Assembly (NCBI GenBank): GCA_945957125.1
Contig: CAMFJT010000001.1
Span: 20,940-84,939, forward strand
DNA: 64,000 nt
Origin: an uncultured Rhodospirillales bacterium
Lineage (GTDB): Bacteria > Pseudomonadota > Alphaproteobacteria > Reyranellales > Reyranellaceae
Direction: 5' to 3'
Part shown: one piece after another, positions 28,508 to 38,531 of the stretch
Numbering within the stretch: position 1 is the first letter of the stretch
Layout of the letters: the number at the start of each line of letters is the position of its first letter
Notes under the pieces: model-generated
Seen by the model: the letters and a program-made list of their open reading frames with translations, nothing else
The model's database searches: none
Told to the model about the DNA's origin: nothing
Position numbers and translations under genes: made by a program

Positions 28508-29827
28508 ATGGGCTGGTTGACACGGTACTCGCTGCGCTCCTCGATTCGATCGACTCTCTGGGTCGTTCCGGTGATCGCCTATCTGACGTCGTTCGTCGCC
28601 ATCCGGATCGTCAGTCACCTGGACGACTGGCTGCAATGGTCGTGGGCTTGGAAGGTCGAGCTGCCGACCGTCCAGATGGCGCTCGAGGGCTTCGTCGGAT
28701 CGACGATCTCCTTCATCGTCTTCGCGTTCAGCTCGCTCCTCGTCGCCATCCAGATCGCGAGCGCCCAGCTCACGCCGCGCATCATCGCGACCACGCTCCT
28801 GCGCGACAACACGCTGCGATGGATCGTGGCGTTGTTCGTCTTCACCCTGAGCTTCTCGCTGGGGGCGCTCGCGCGGACCCAGGAGAAGGTCCAGTACCTG
28901 CTCCTGACCGGATCGGTGCTGCTCAGCGGCGCCTCGACGGTCGCCTTCATCTACCTGATCGACTACGCGGCGCGGCTGTTGCGGCCGGTCAGCATCGTAT
29001 GGCGCCTGGGCGAGGAGGGGCTGAAGGTCATCGAGCAGGTCTATCCTTCGAAGATCAGCGGCGACCATGTCCCGTCGGCGCGGCGAGAGCCGTCGGGGAT
29101 CCCCGGCCGCACGATCGTCCATGAGGGCGTTTCGGCGATCATCCTGGCAGTCGACCTCGACGCGTTGCGGCTGGAGGCGGCGCGCACCGACGGCATGATC
29201 GAGTTCGGCCACCAGGTGGGAAATTTCGTTGCCGTCGGGGAACCGCTCTTCCATCTGCACGGGGGCGCGATCGCGGTCGACGACGCGCGCTTGCGCCGCG
29301 CGGTCGCCTTCGGGCCGGAGAGGACGATCGAGCAGGACGCCACCTTCTCCTTCCGCATCATCGTCGACATCGCGCTCAAGGCGTTGAGCAAGGCGATCAA
29401 CGATCCGACGACGGCCGTTCTCGCGATCGACCAGCTTCATCGCCTGCTGCGCGCCGTCGGCCGGCGGCATTTGCACGATGACGTCATTGCCGATTCGACG
29501 GGCATCGAGCGGGTCTACTTCGCCACGCCGGACTGGCGCGATTTCGTCGAGCTCTCGTGCCGTGAGATCAGGCTGTACGGCGCCGAAAACTACCAGGTCG
29601 CGCGGCGCCTGCGCGCCATGCTGGAAAATCTCGACCAGGTCCTCCCGGAAGCCCGTCGACCGGCGCTCCAGGAGGAGCTGGCGCTCCTCGACCTGACCCT
29701 GGAGCGCCTGGATATGCTGCCGCGCGATCTCGAGCTGGCGCGATTGCCCGACCTGCAGGGATTGGGCGCGCCGTTGCGGGCGAGGTCGAGATTCGTCGAA
29801 CCGCCGCCGGACCGTCGCGCGCAGTAG
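28508..29827 (+). CDS. DUF2254 family membrane protein
   Basis: N-terminal TM segments, 'SQLTPRII'-like 'SAQLTPRIIATTLLRDNTLRWIVALFVFT', 'KALSKAINDPTTAV'. Confidence 0.85.
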   Translation: MGWLTRYSLRSSIRSTLWVVPVIAYLTSFVAIRIVSHLDDWLQWSWAWKVELPTVQMALEGFVGSTISFIVFAFSSLLVAIQIASAQLTPRIIATTLLRDNTLRWIVALFVFTLSFSLGALARTQEKVQYLLLTGSVLLSGASTVAFIYLIDYAARLLRPVSIVWRLGEEGLKVIEQVYPSKISGDHVPSARREPSGIPGRTIVHEGVSAIILAVDLDALRLEAARTDGMIEFGHQVGNFVAVGEPLFHLHGGAIAVDDARLRRAVAFGPERTIEQDATFSFRIIVDIALKALSKAINDPTTAVLAIDQLHRLLRAVGRRHLHDDVIADSTGIERVYFATPDWRDFVELSCREIRLYGAENYQVARRLRAMLENLDQVLPEARRPALQEELALLDLTLERLDMLPRDLELARLPDLQGLGAPLRARSRFVEPPPDRRAQ

Positions 29828-29857
29828 ACGTCACGCCCGCGCCCGCAACGATGGATC

Positions 29858-30970
29858 TCACGCGATGGGGAGACGTTCGCCGCGCTCGTAGATGACGTGA
29901 GCCCGGCCGACGAGCAGCGGGTCGACCGGCCCGATGCGCTTCTCGTCCTTGTGCGCATAGGGCAGGGCGTGCAGCACGTAGCGCAGGGCGTTCAACCGCG
30001 CGCGCTTCTTGCAGTTGGACTTGATGACCGTCCACGGCGCATCGACCGTGTCGGTATAGTGGAACATCGCCTCCTTCGCCTTGGTGTAGTCCTTCCATTT
30101 GTCGAGCGAGGCGAGGTCGATCGGCGACAGCTTCCATTGCTTGAGCGGATGGGACTTGCGCTCGGTGAAGCGGCGATGCTGCTCGTCGCGGCTGACCGAG
30201 AACCAGAACTTGATGAGGCGGATGCCGCTGCGTGTCAGGTTGCGCTCGAACTCGGGCGTCTGGCGCATGAATTCCCGGTATTCGTCGTCGTTGCAGAAGC
30301 CCATGACATGCTCGACGCCGGCGCGATTGTACCAGGAGCGATCGAACAGCACGATCTCGCCGGCCGTCGGCAGGGTCTGCACGTAGCGCTGGAAATACCA
30401 CTGCCCGCGCTCGATCTCGCTCGGCTTCTCCAGGGCCACCACGCGCGCGCCGCGAGGATTGAGATTCTCCATGAAGCGCTTGATCGTGCCGCCCTTGCCC
30501 GCCGCGTCGCGTCCCTCGAACAGGATCACGACCTTCTGCTGCGTCGCCTTTACCCAGGCCTGAAGCTTCAGCAGCTCGACCTGCAGGGCGTACTTCTGGC
30601 GCTCGTAGGTCTTGCGCTGCATGAGATTGCGGTAGGGATAACCTCCGTCGCGCCAACCGTCCGCGAGCTCGTCGTCGGATGCCGCCGAGTCGTCGGACGC
30701 CGCGCCGTTGCCGGTCAAAGCCTTGCGCACGGCCTTGGCGTCGTCGGGGGAGAGGCCTTCGAGGACGGCGCGCAACACCCCTGCCAGCTCCTGCGCACGG
30801 CCGGGCAGCATACCGCCGATGATGTCGCGGATCGCCTGCTCATTCACGATCTGGGCGGCTTCCACGGCCTCTCCGGCATAGGCGCGGTCGAGTGCCGTCG
30901 CGGCGAGACGCGGTGATCCGGCCTCGGTCGAGCCCGGCCGGGTTGGAGCGACAGCAGTCTGGTCCGTCAC
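29858..30970 (-). CDS. Polyphosphate kinase 2 with N-terminal extension
   Basis: 'VVILFEGRDAAGKGGTIKRFMENLNPRGARVVALEKPSEIERGQWYFQRYVQTLPTAGEIVLFDRSWYNRAGVE'. Confidence 0.95.
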   Translation of the reverse strand: MTDQTAVAPTRPGSTEAGSPRLAATALDRAYAGEAVEAAQIVNEQAIRDIIGGMLPGRAQELAGVLRAVLEGLSPDDAKAVRKALTGNGAASDDSAASDDELADGWRDGGYPYRNLMQRKTYERQKYALQVELLKLQAWVKATQQKVVILFEGRDAAGKGGTIKRFMENLNPRGARVVALEKPSEIERGQWYFQRYVQTLPTAGEIVLFDRSWYNRAGVEHVMGFCNDDEYREFMRQTPEFERNLTRSGIRLIKFWFSVSRDEQHRRFTERKSHPLKQWKLSPIDLASLDKWKDYTKAKEAMFHYTDTVDAPWTVIKSNCKKRARLNALRYVLHALPYAHKDEKRIGPVDPLLVGRAHVIYERGERLPIA

Positions 30971-31051
30971 GGAAGTCTCCTTGGAGGCGCGGCATGCCAG
31001 GTGAGGATGGCCGTCGAGCGTATCATGAAGAATCCCTTCCGTGCATTCGCG

Positions 31052-31723
31052 CTAGTGGCTGGCAACATGCATGTGGCTCTGTACGCCGGTGACTCCCGGC
31101 ACGTCGCTGGCCACCCGGAGATAGGTCCTGAGCATGCCCTCGCTCGCGGCAAGCCCCCACAGATGGACCGTCCCCTGCGATGCGACGACGTCGGAGCGGG
31201 TGGCTTGCGACCAGCCGTGACGGCCCAGGGCGGCGATGACGGCATTGCGCAGCTGGCGATCCTCCTGTCGCGAGCCCGGTCGTTCCTGGAGGAATGCGTC
31301 GCGACCGATCGACAGCAGAGCGCGCAAAAGGTCGATGCGGCTGACGATGCCCACGACCGTGCCATCCCGCACGATGGGAATGCGCTTTATGCCCCGGCCG
31401 AGCATGAGGTCGGAAAGTTCCTGCAGCGTGCTGTCTTCCGACGCCGTGACGACATTCGGCGACATCACGCCCGTGACGCCGCGGGCATGAGCCGTCGCCA
31501 TCGCCTTCTCCGCATAGGCCGCGTCGACATGCTCGAGCGGGGCGACCGCGCCGGTGCTTCGGATCAGGTCGGCCTCGCTCACGATGCCGATCATGACGCC
31601 GTCGCCGTCGAGGACGGGCATGGCACTCACACGCATGTTCACCAGCAATCGCGCGGCTTCGAGGACCGTGGCGTCGGCGGCGATCGACAGCACCTCGGTC
31701 GACATCACATCCCTGGCGCGCAT
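31052..31723 (-). CDS. CBS-pair + BON domain protein
   Basis: 'RARDVMSTEVLSIAADATVLEAARLLVNMRVSAMPVLD', second CBS, C-term BON-like 'VVASQGTVHLWGLAASEGMLRTYLRVASDVPGVTGV'. Confidence 0.88.
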   Translation of the reverse strand: MRARDVMSTEVLSIAADATVLEAARLLVNMRVSAMPVLDGDGVMIGIVSEADLIRSTGAVAPLEHVDAAYAEKAMATAHARGVTGVMSPNVVTASEDSTLQELSDLMLGRGIKRIPIVRDGTVVGIVSRIDLLRALLSIGRDAFLQERPGSRQEDRQLRNAVIAALGRHGWSQATRSDVVASQGTVHLWGLAASEGMLRTYLRVASDVPGVTGVQSHMHVASH

Positions 31724-31770
31724 GGATTCCTCCCCTGGCCGTTGCTTGCAGCCCTGTCGAATGCATTGCG

Positions 31771-31784
31771 TTGAGATAAATCAA
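31771..31784. promoter_or_regulatory. FNR/FixK-like anaerobox TTGAGataaATCAA
   Basis: 48 bp upstream of the CBS-BON start. Confidence 0.75.
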
Positions 31785-31823
31785 TGCCGGCGGAACGCAT
31801 CCTCGGGAGCGTTCTCGGCGGCG

Positions 31824-32372
31824 TCATGTCTTGCCGATCTCGCGCAGCCGGGCGCGATCCAGGATGGCGGCCTCGTCGTTTCCGCCAACGTCGATCACGC
31901 CCCATTTCTCCAGCTTGCCGAAAGCACGGCTGACGGTTTCGATCGTCAGGCCGAGATAGCCGGCGATCTGGTTGCGGTTCATCATCGGCGACAGGGGCGT
32001 CTGGGCCACGTTTCGCTCGCGGAAGAGCGCGTCCATCTCGACGAGGAAATGCGCGACGCGTTCGGCCGACTTGAGTTGCCCGAGGACCACCGTGGCCTGC
32101 CCCGTGAGCTTCAAGGCCCGCGCCAGCGCCTCTCCGATCGCCGCGGCGAGCTCCGGATTGCGCGACGCGAAGGCGTCGACCTGACGACGGTTGAACGCGC
32201 AGGCTTCGAGGTCGGTCAAGGCCTGGCCCTCGAAGGAATATTCGCCGTCCTGCTCCAGGTAGCCGACGCAGTCGCCCGGCGCGCGCAGGGCGGTGCAGCG
32301 AGGTCGGGCGAGCCGCAGACGTCGCCTCCGGGCTTGAGAGCCGAAGCGGAACTCGAGTGCATATGAGAACAA
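31824..32372 (-). pseudogene. N-terminally truncated Crp/Fnr regulator
   Basis: Homology resumes at 'APGDCVGYLEQDGEYSFEGQALTDLEACAFNRRQVDAF' and HTH 'MNRNQIAGYLGLTIETVSRAFGKLEKWGVI'; most of the effector-domain beta-barrel and Cys N-terminus absent. Confidence 0.65.
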
Positions 32373-32445
32373 TTGGTGGGAATGCGCTGCCCCGTTCAGG
32401 TTGGCCCTGGTTCCTGGGGGTGACCGGCGCCACGGAACTCGGGGC

Positions 32446-32832
32446 TTAGAGGCGAGTGAAGCTGGCCGGGCCGCTGAAGGTCGTTCCGCGAACGTACGTT
32501 CCTTTGAGGGCGTTGCCGTCCAGCATCAGGCTATAGGTCCCGCCGAGCGCTGACTCGATCGTCAGGGAGGCCCCGGAGGCGATCCCCCGATTCGTCTTGG
32601 CAGGACCGGGATCGACCTTGTCGGCGAAGGTCGAGACGAACGACTGCAGCGCGAACTCCATCCGGCCTTCGATCTGACCATCGGGCTTGATGCCCGTGAT
32701 GACGATGCGGGCGGCGCCGATGCCGGCGACCTCGCCCTGCCATTGGCCGATCAGGCCGGAAGCCGGGCTTTGCGCGCGCGCGAGGGCCGGTAGCCCCGCC
32801 AGGCCGAGAATGATGTTCCTGCGTCCGATCAT
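32446..32832 (-). CDS. Secreted hypothetical protein (128 aa)
   Basis: Signal peptide-like N-terminus; just downstream of the RND operon. Confidence 0.55.
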   Translation of the reverse strand: MIGRRNIILGLAGLPALARAQSPASGLIGQWQGEVAGIGAARIVITGIKPDGQIEGRMEFALQSFVSTFADKVDPGPAKTNRGIASGASLTIESALGGTYSLMLDGNALKGTYVRGTTFSGPASFTRL

Positions 32833-32855
32833 CGTTCATCCCCACCGGGTTGGCG

Positions 32856-35800
32856 TCATGTCGCGGCAAGAGAAGGGGCCTGCTGATCGCTCGCCGCCCG
32901 CGCGTCCTCGCGGACCCTGAACCAGGCGACGTATAGTGCCGGCAGGAACAGCACGGTCAGCACGGTCGCGGCAACCAGGCCGCCGACCACGGCGAAGGCC
33001 ATCGGCCCCCAGAACACTTCCTCCATGATCGGGATCATGCCGAGGATGGCCGCGGCGGCCGTCAGGAGGATGGGACGCAGGCGATGCTGCGTCGCCTCGA
33101 CCACGGCGTCCCAGGAACGCCGCCCGAGCTTGCGGTAGTCCTCGATCTGCACGATCAGGATCACCGAGTTGCGAATGATCATGCCGGTCAGGGCGATGAT
33201 GCCGAGCGTCGCGACGAAGCCCATCGGGATGCCGCTCGGCAGCAGGATGGCGACGATGCCGAACAGGCCGAGCGGCGCCACGCTGATCACCAGGAAGAGC
33301 CGCTGGAAGCTCTCAAGCTGGACCATCAGCACGGTCAGCATGAGCATCACCATCAGCGGCATCACGGCGATGATCGCGGTGTTGCTCTGGGCGCTCTTCT
33401 CCACCGTGCCGCCGTCCTCGATCGACGCGCCGGGGGGCAGCGCGGCGCGCAGCCGGTCGATCTTCTCCTGCATGCGCTGGTAGACCGTCGGCGCCTGGAT
33501 GCTTCCCACCACATCGGCCTGCACGGTGATGGTCGGCAGGCGGTTGCGGCGCCAGACATATCCGTCATCGAGCGTGTACTCGATGGTCGCGACCTCGCCC
33601 AACGGCACCGTCTGACCGCCCGGAATCGGGATACGCAGCGCACGCACCGTATCGAGGCTGACCCGCTCGGTACCTTCGGCGCGGGCCAGCACGTCGACGA
33701 GATAGATCGAATCGCGGAGCTGCGTGGCGACGACGCCGTTCAGCACGGAATTGAGCGCATCCTTCAGGGCCTGGCTGCTGAGCCCGACCCGCCGGGCCTT
33801 GTCCTGGTCGACGGCGAGGCGCAACGTCTTGTTCTTCTCGGACCAGTCGAAATTGACCGTCTGGACGTCGGGCGACTCGCGCAGCAGGGCGGCGAGCTTC
33901 TCGGCGATGTCGCGCGTCTGCTCCGCCGTCTCGCTGCCCACGCGGTATTGCACCGGCCATCCCACCGGCGGCCCGAGCTCCAGCCGCTGAACGCGGCTGA
34001 CGACGTCGGGAAACTCCGCCGTCAGGGCCTTGTCGAGCCTCGCCATGACGACGTCGCGCTCCGCGAGGCCCTTTGTCACGATGACGAACTGGGCCATGAA
34101 GGCGTTGTCGAGCTGGACGTCGAGCGGCAGGTAGAAACGGATTGCGCCGCCGCCGATATAGGCCGACCACCGCACGATGTTCGGATCGTTCTCGAGCAGC
34201 TTCTGTGCCCGGTCGACCTCCTCGCGCGTGGCGTAGATCGAAGCGTTCTTGGGCAGCATCATCGTGACCAGCACTTCCGGCCGGTCCGAGGCGGGGAAGA
34301 ACTGCTTCTGCACGAACTGCGTGGCGTAGAGCGAGCCGGCGAAGATCGCCACCGTGACGACGATCGTCGTGAGCGGCCAGCGCATGCAGCCCAGCAGCGC
34401 GGCGTTGAAGCCGCGCATGCCCATGTCGCCGATCCGGCTGGACCAGCCGCCGCCGTGGGCGTGCTTCATCTCGGACGGCAGGCAGGCCACGCCGATGACC
34501 GGCGAATAGATCACCGCCACGAACCAGGAGACGACCAGCGCGATGGCCACCACCGCGAACAGCGAGAAGCAGTAGGTGCCCGTGCCGCTCTTGGCGAAGC
34601 CGATCGGCACGAAGCCCGCGATGGTGACCAGCGTTCCGGTCAGCATCGGAAAGGCTGTGTGGGTGTAGGCGTAGACGGCCGCCTTGGTCTTCTCGACGCC
34701 CTTCTCGATCTGGGAGACCATCATCTCGACCGTGATCATCGCATCGTCGACCAGCAGGCCCAGCGCGATGATCAGCGCGCCGAGGGAGATGCGCTGCAGG
34801 CTGATCCCGGCGAACTCCATCGACAGGAAGACGATCGTGAGCACCAGCGGGATGCTGGTCGCCACCACGATCCCGGCACGGAACCCGAGGCTGACGAAGC
34901 TGACGGCGAGGACGATGGCGATCGCCTCCCACAATGCCTTGGTGAAGCCGTGGATCGACTCCTCGACCACTTCCGGCTGGTCGGAGACCTGCCGCAACTC
35001 GATGCCGATCGGGAACAGCTGGATCAGCTCGTCCGCCACCCGGTGCAGGTTCTCGCCGAATTGCAGGACGTTGCCCCCGGGCCGCATCGAGATGCCGATG
35101 CCGACCGCCTGCCGTCCGTCGACCCGAAACATCTTGGCCGGCGGGTCGACATAAGTGCGCTCGACGTCGGCGATGCTCGAGAGCTTCACGAAGCGACCGT
35201 TCACGAACAGGTTCATGTCGCGCAGTGCCTGCTCGCCGGCGAGGGCGCCGGAGACCTCGACAAGGATGTTCTCCGCGCGGGTGTTGACCACGCCGGAAGG
35301 CGAAAGCGCGTTCTGGGCGGCGATGGCCTGCAGGACCTGGTCGAGCGTGAAGCCGAGCTCGGCGAGCCGCTGCGGGGAGAAATGAAGGTAGATCTTCTCC
35401 GGCTGGTCGCCGAAGATCGTTATCTTGCCGACATCGCGGACGCGCTGGAATTTCGCCCGCGCCGTCTCGGCGAAATCGCGGGCTTCGCGCAGCGTGAAGC
35501 CGTCGAACGTCAGGCCGTAGATGATGCCGAAGACATCGCCGAACTCGTCGTTGAAGGATGGCCCGTCCACGCCCTGCGGCAGGGTCTGCCGGATATCCGC
35601 GACCTTCTTGCGGACCTGGTACCAGATCTCGGGGATCGTCTTCGGATCGGTCGAATCCAGCAGGTTGACGTAGACGACAGAGACCCCGGGCTTGGTATAG
35701 CTCTTGATGTAGTCGAGCGACGGCGTCTCCTCGAGCTTCTTCTCGATCCGCTCGGTCACCTGCTGGATGGTCTCGACCGTCGTGGCGCCGGCCCAGCGGG

Positions 35801-35954
35801 TCTCCACGATCATGGTCATGATCGGGAACTGCGGGTCCTCCTCGCGGCCCAGCGCGAGATAGGAGAGCACGCCCGCCGCGAGCACGACGATCATCGAGTA
35901 GACGACCAGCACCTTGTGCCGGATCGCCCATTCCGAAAGGTTCACGCCGGTCAT
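32856..35954 (-). CDS. RND efflux transporter permease
   Basis: 'REDPQFPIMTMIVETRWAGA', 'ISLGALIIALGLLVDDAMITVEMM'. Confidence 0.95.
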   Translation of the reverse strand: MTGVNLSEWAIRHKVLVVYSMIVVLAAGVLSYLALGREEDPQFPIMTMIVETRWAGATTVETIQQVTERIEKKLEETPSLDYIKSYTKPGVSVVYVNLLDSTDPKTIPEIWYQVRKKVADIRQTLPQGVDGPSFNDEFGDVFGIIYGLTFDGFTLREARDFAETARAKFQRVRDVGKITIFGDQPEKIYLHFSPQRLAELGFTLDQVLQAIAAQNALSPSGVVNTRAENILVEVSGALAGEQALRDMNLFVNGRFVKLSSIADVERTYVDPPAKMFRVDGRQAVGIGISMRPGGNVLQFGENLHRVADELIQLFPIGIELRQVSDQPEVVEESIHGFTKALWEAIAIVLAVSFVSLGFRAGIVVATSIPLVLTIVFLSMEFAGISLQRISLGALIIALGLLVDDAMITVEMMVSQIEKGVEKTKAAVYAYTHTAFPMLTGTLVTIAGFVPIGFAKSGTGTYCFSLFAVVAIALVVSWFVAVIYSPVIGVACLPSEMKHAHGGGWSSRIGDMGMRGFNAALLGCMRWPLTTIVVTVAIFAGSLYATQFVQKQFFPASDRPEVLVTMMLPKNASIYATREEVDRAQKLLENDPNIVRWSAYIGGGAIRFYLPLDVQLDNAFMAQFVIVTKGLAERDVVMARLDKALTAEFPDVVSRVQRLELGPPVGWPVQYRVGSETAEQTRDIAEKLAALLRESPDVQTVNFDWSEKNKTLRLAVDQDKARRVGLSSQALKDALNSVLNGVVATQLRDSIYLVDVLARAEGTERVSLDTVRALRIPIPGGQTVPLGEVATIEYTLDDGYVWRRNRLPTITVQADVVGSIQAPTVYQRMQEKIDRLRAALPPGASIEDGGTVEKSAQSNTAIIAVMPLMVMLMLTVLMVQLESFQRLFLVISVAPLGLFGIVAILLPSGIPMGFVATLGIIALTGMIIRNSVILIVQIEDYRKLGRRSWDAVVEATQHRLRPILLTAAAAILGMIPIMEEVFWGPMAFAVVGGLVAATVLTVLFLPALYVAWFRVREDARAASDQQAPSLAAT

Positions 35955-37039
35955 CGCTTGAGATCGGCCGGAAGGCGAACCTTCTGCCCTTCCGCCAGGG
36001 AGTTCACGCCCGCGGTCACCACCACGTCGCCATGCTTGAGGCCTTCGGCAATGAGGACGGAGTCGGTGTCGAAGCGGAGGACCTTCACGGGACGCTTGGC
36101 GACCGTGGGCTCGCTGCCCTGCACCACCCAGACCGCCGGTGCGTTGCCGGTCTGCAGCACCGCGCCCGCCGGCAGGCGGATGACCTCCTCCGAGCTGACC
36201 TCGGGCCGGCCCAGCACGATCGCGCCCAGCCGCATCTGCTCCGGCGCATCCGGCAACGCAACGCGCACGGCGTAGGTGCGCGTGACCGGATCGGCACTGG
36301 GTGCGATCTCGCGGATCGCCCCCGTGGTGGAGACCGACGGATCGCCCTTCATCGTGACCTTCACCTTGAGGCCGACATAGGCAAGGCCGATCGAGGCGTC
36401 GGCGACGGCGAACACGGCCTCGCGTTGCGAGGGGTCGGCCACCTGGATGACCGGCTGGCCCGCGGCCACGACCTGCCCGGGGTCGGCCATGGTCGCCAGC
36501 ACGACACCGTCGCCGCCGGCCACGAGCTGCGTGTAGTTGAGCTGGTCGCGGGCGAAGGCGAGCTGCGCCTCGGCGTCGGCCAGCTCGTCGTGGGCCTGTT
36601 GCAGGCGCTTCTTCGTCTCCTCGTAGCGTTGCGGTGTTGCGTAGCCGCTGGCGAGGAGCTGCCGGTAGCGTGCCTCGAGCGGAACCGCCTGCTCGACCCC
36701 GGCCTGGGCCGCCCGAACCTGCGCCTCGGCGGACAGGACCTTGTTCTTCTGGTCCGCCGGATCGACGCGCGCCAGCACCTCGCCCTTGCGGACCGTGGCG
36801 CCGGTGTCGACGAGCCGCTCGACGAGGCGGCCGCCGACCTGGAAGCCCAGGTTGGCCGTGCGCCGGGGTTCGATGTCGCCGACCGTGTCGTTGGCCGCCG
36901 ACAGCTCGTTGGGCGACACGACGACCGCCCGGACCTGGCGCGCCTGGGCGGGCGGTTTCGAGGGCGACTTTGTGCAGGCGCCCGTCGCCAGCACGGACGC
37001 CAGGGCGATCAGCAGGAGGGTAGTGCGGGTTCCAGTCAT
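35951..37039 (-). CDS. RND efflux periplasmic adaptor (MFP) lipoprotein
   Basis: Lipobox 'LATGAC'; 'RRTANLGFQVGGRLVERLVDTGATVRKGEVLARVDP'; 4-bp overlap with permease. Confidence 0.93.
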   Translation of the reverse strand: MTGTRTTLLLIALASVLATGACTKSPSKPPAQARQVRAVVVSPNELSAANDTVGDIEPRRTANLGFQVGGRLVERLVDTGATVRKGEVLARVDPADQKNKVLSAEAQVRAAQAGVEQAVPLEARYRQLLASGYATPQRYEETKKRLQQAHDELADAEAQLAFARDQLNYTQLVAGGDGVVLATMADPGQVVAAGQPVIQVADPSQREAVFAVADASIGLAYVGLKVKVTMKGDPSVSTTGAIREIAPSADPVTRTYAVRVALPDAPEQMRLGAIVLGRPEVSSEEVIRLPAGAVLQTGNAPAVWVVQGSEPTVAKRPVKVLRFDTDSVLIAEGLKHGDVVVTAGVNSLAEGQKVRLPADLKR

Positions 37040-37094
37040 GCGGGACCGACGTTCGGGTTCGCCGACAAGCTACGTCCGAGACAGGGTGTGGGCG

Positions 37095-37108
37095 TTGACT
37101 TTAGTCAA
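37095..37108. promoter_or_regulatory. FNR/FixK-like anaerobox TTGACtttaGTCAA
   Basis: 56 bp upstream of the RND adaptor start (37039, minus strand). Confidence 0.75.
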
Positions 37109-37209
37109 CCATCGCCGCGGCGATGCGGGCGGCAGCCGAGGTCCGTGCCGGTTGCAAAAGGAATCGCGACCGCCTCCTGCAGCGCCGTCCGGGCGCGAAG
37201 CGGAGGGCG

Positions 37210-37223
37210 TTGACATAAGTCAT
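37210..37223. promoter_or_regulatory. FNR/FixK-like anaerobox TTGACataaGTCAT
   Basis: 49 bp upstream of the PPK2 start at 37272. Confidence 0.7.
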
Positions 37224-37271
37224 GGACGGTCATCCCGATCCGACCTTCCCTGTGCCCGAGGAGACACGTCC

Positions 37272-38057
37272 ATGGCCGAGAAGCTCGATCGCAAGACGTA
37301 CGAATCGGAGTTGCGCAAGCTCCAGACCGAGCTCTGCCACCTGCAAGCGTGGATCAAGGCCAAGGGCAAGCGCGCGATCATCATCCTCGAAGGGCGGGAC
37401 GCGGCCGGCAAGGGCGGCACGATCAAGGCGATTGCCGAGCGCGTCAGCCCGCGCGTCTTCCGGGTGGTCGCCTTGCCGGCGCCCACCGAACGCGACCGCT
37501 CGCAGATGTACCTCCAGCGCTACATGGAGCAGTTCCCGGCGGCGGGCGAGATCGTGATCTTCGACCGCAGCTGGTACAACCGTGCCGGCGTCGAATACGT
37601 CATGGGGTTCTGCACGCCCGAGCAGCATCAGCGGTTCCTGACGCTGTGTCCGGGGATCGAGAAGCTGATCGTCGAGGACGGCATCTACCTGCTGAAGATC
37701 TGGCTGGAGGTCGGCCAGGAGCAGCAGGAGAAGCGTTTCAAGGCGCGCATAGACGACCCGATGCGGCAGTGGAAGCTGAGTCCGATGGACGTGGAATCCT
37801 TCGGCCGGTGGTACGAATACTCCAAGGCACGCGATCTCATGTTCGAGCACACCGATACCGAGCATGCGCCTTGGTACCTGGTGAATGCCGACGACAAGCG
37901 CCGCGCCCGCCTGAACAGCATCTCCCATATCCTGTCCCGGATTCCCTACGAGCGGCTCGATCACGAGCGGGTGAAGCTGCCGTCGCGCTCGACGAAGAGG
38001 AAGTATGACGACAAGGCATCGCTTGCCGGGCGGCGGTTCGTCGACGAGCAATACTGA
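37272..38057 (+). CDS. Polyphosphate kinase 2
   Basis: 'IIILEGRDAAGKGGTIKAIAERVSPRVFRVVALPAPTERDRSQMYLQRYMEQFPAAGEIVIFDRSWYNRAGVEYVMGFC'. Confidence 0.95.
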   Translation: MAEKLDRKTYESELRKLQTELCHLQAWIKAKGKRAIIILEGRDAAGKGGTIKAIAERVSPRVFRVVALPAPTERDRSQMYLQRYMEQFPAAGEIVIFDRSWYNRAGVEYVMGFCTPEQHQRFLTLCPGIEKLIVEDGIYLLKIWLEVGQEQQEKRFKARIDDPMRQWKLSPMDVESFGRWYEYSKARDLMFEHTDTEHAPWYLVNADDKRRARLNSISHILSRIPYERLDHERVKLPSRSTKRKYDDKASLAGRRFVDEQY

Positions 38058-38087
38058 AACGCATCACGAGGAAGGCGGGAGGGCGTC

Positions 38088-38525
38088 ATGATAACGTTGC
38101 CGACGGTGAAGGACCTCAAGGCGAGAATGGCTCAGGCCGAGGGCGAGAAAGCCTCGGCCGCCGCCAAGGCGCAGGCGGCCGCGGAGGCCGAACGGCAGGC
38201 CTTCCTCGACAGGATCAGCAAGCCGTCCGGGAAGACCGACGAGGAGGTCCTGGAGAAGGCGGCGAGCATCATCGGCAATGCCGCCAGCAACGGGCTCACC
38301 TCGGTCCAGGTTTTCCGCTTTCCCAACCATCTGTGCACCGATGACGGTCGCACGATCGACCAGGGCGAGGAGGGCTGGGAGAAGACGCTGACGGGCATTC
38401 CCAAGGAGCTCTACGAATTCTGGGCGCGCCAGCTGTCGCCGCGCGGCTATCGCATCAGGTACGAGGTGATCGACCGCCCCAAGGGTATGCGCGGAGACAT
38501 CGGGGTCTTCCTCAGCTGGGATTAA
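38088..38525 (+). CDS. Hypothetical protein (145 aa)
   Basis: ORF between PPK2 and Fnr genes, same strand, short gaps. Confidence 0.65.
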   Translation: MITLPTVKDLKARMAQAEGEKASAAAKAQAAAEAERQAFLDRISKPSGKTDEEVLEKAASIIGNAASNGLTSVQVFRFPNHLCTDDGRTIDQGEEGWEKTLTGIPKELYEFWARQLSPRGYRIRYEVIDRPKGMRGDIGVFLSWD

Positions 38526-38531
38526 GGGGCG

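Noticed and set aside
27383-29476. 697-aa minus-strand ORF across the Bug protein and DUF2254
   Set aside because: Shadow ORF; the plus-strand genes have recognisable family motifs.
33084-36275. 1063-aa ORF on the + strand
   Set aside because: Antisense of the RND permease/adaptor; low-complexity D/H/R/E-rich translation typical of high-GC shadow ORFs.
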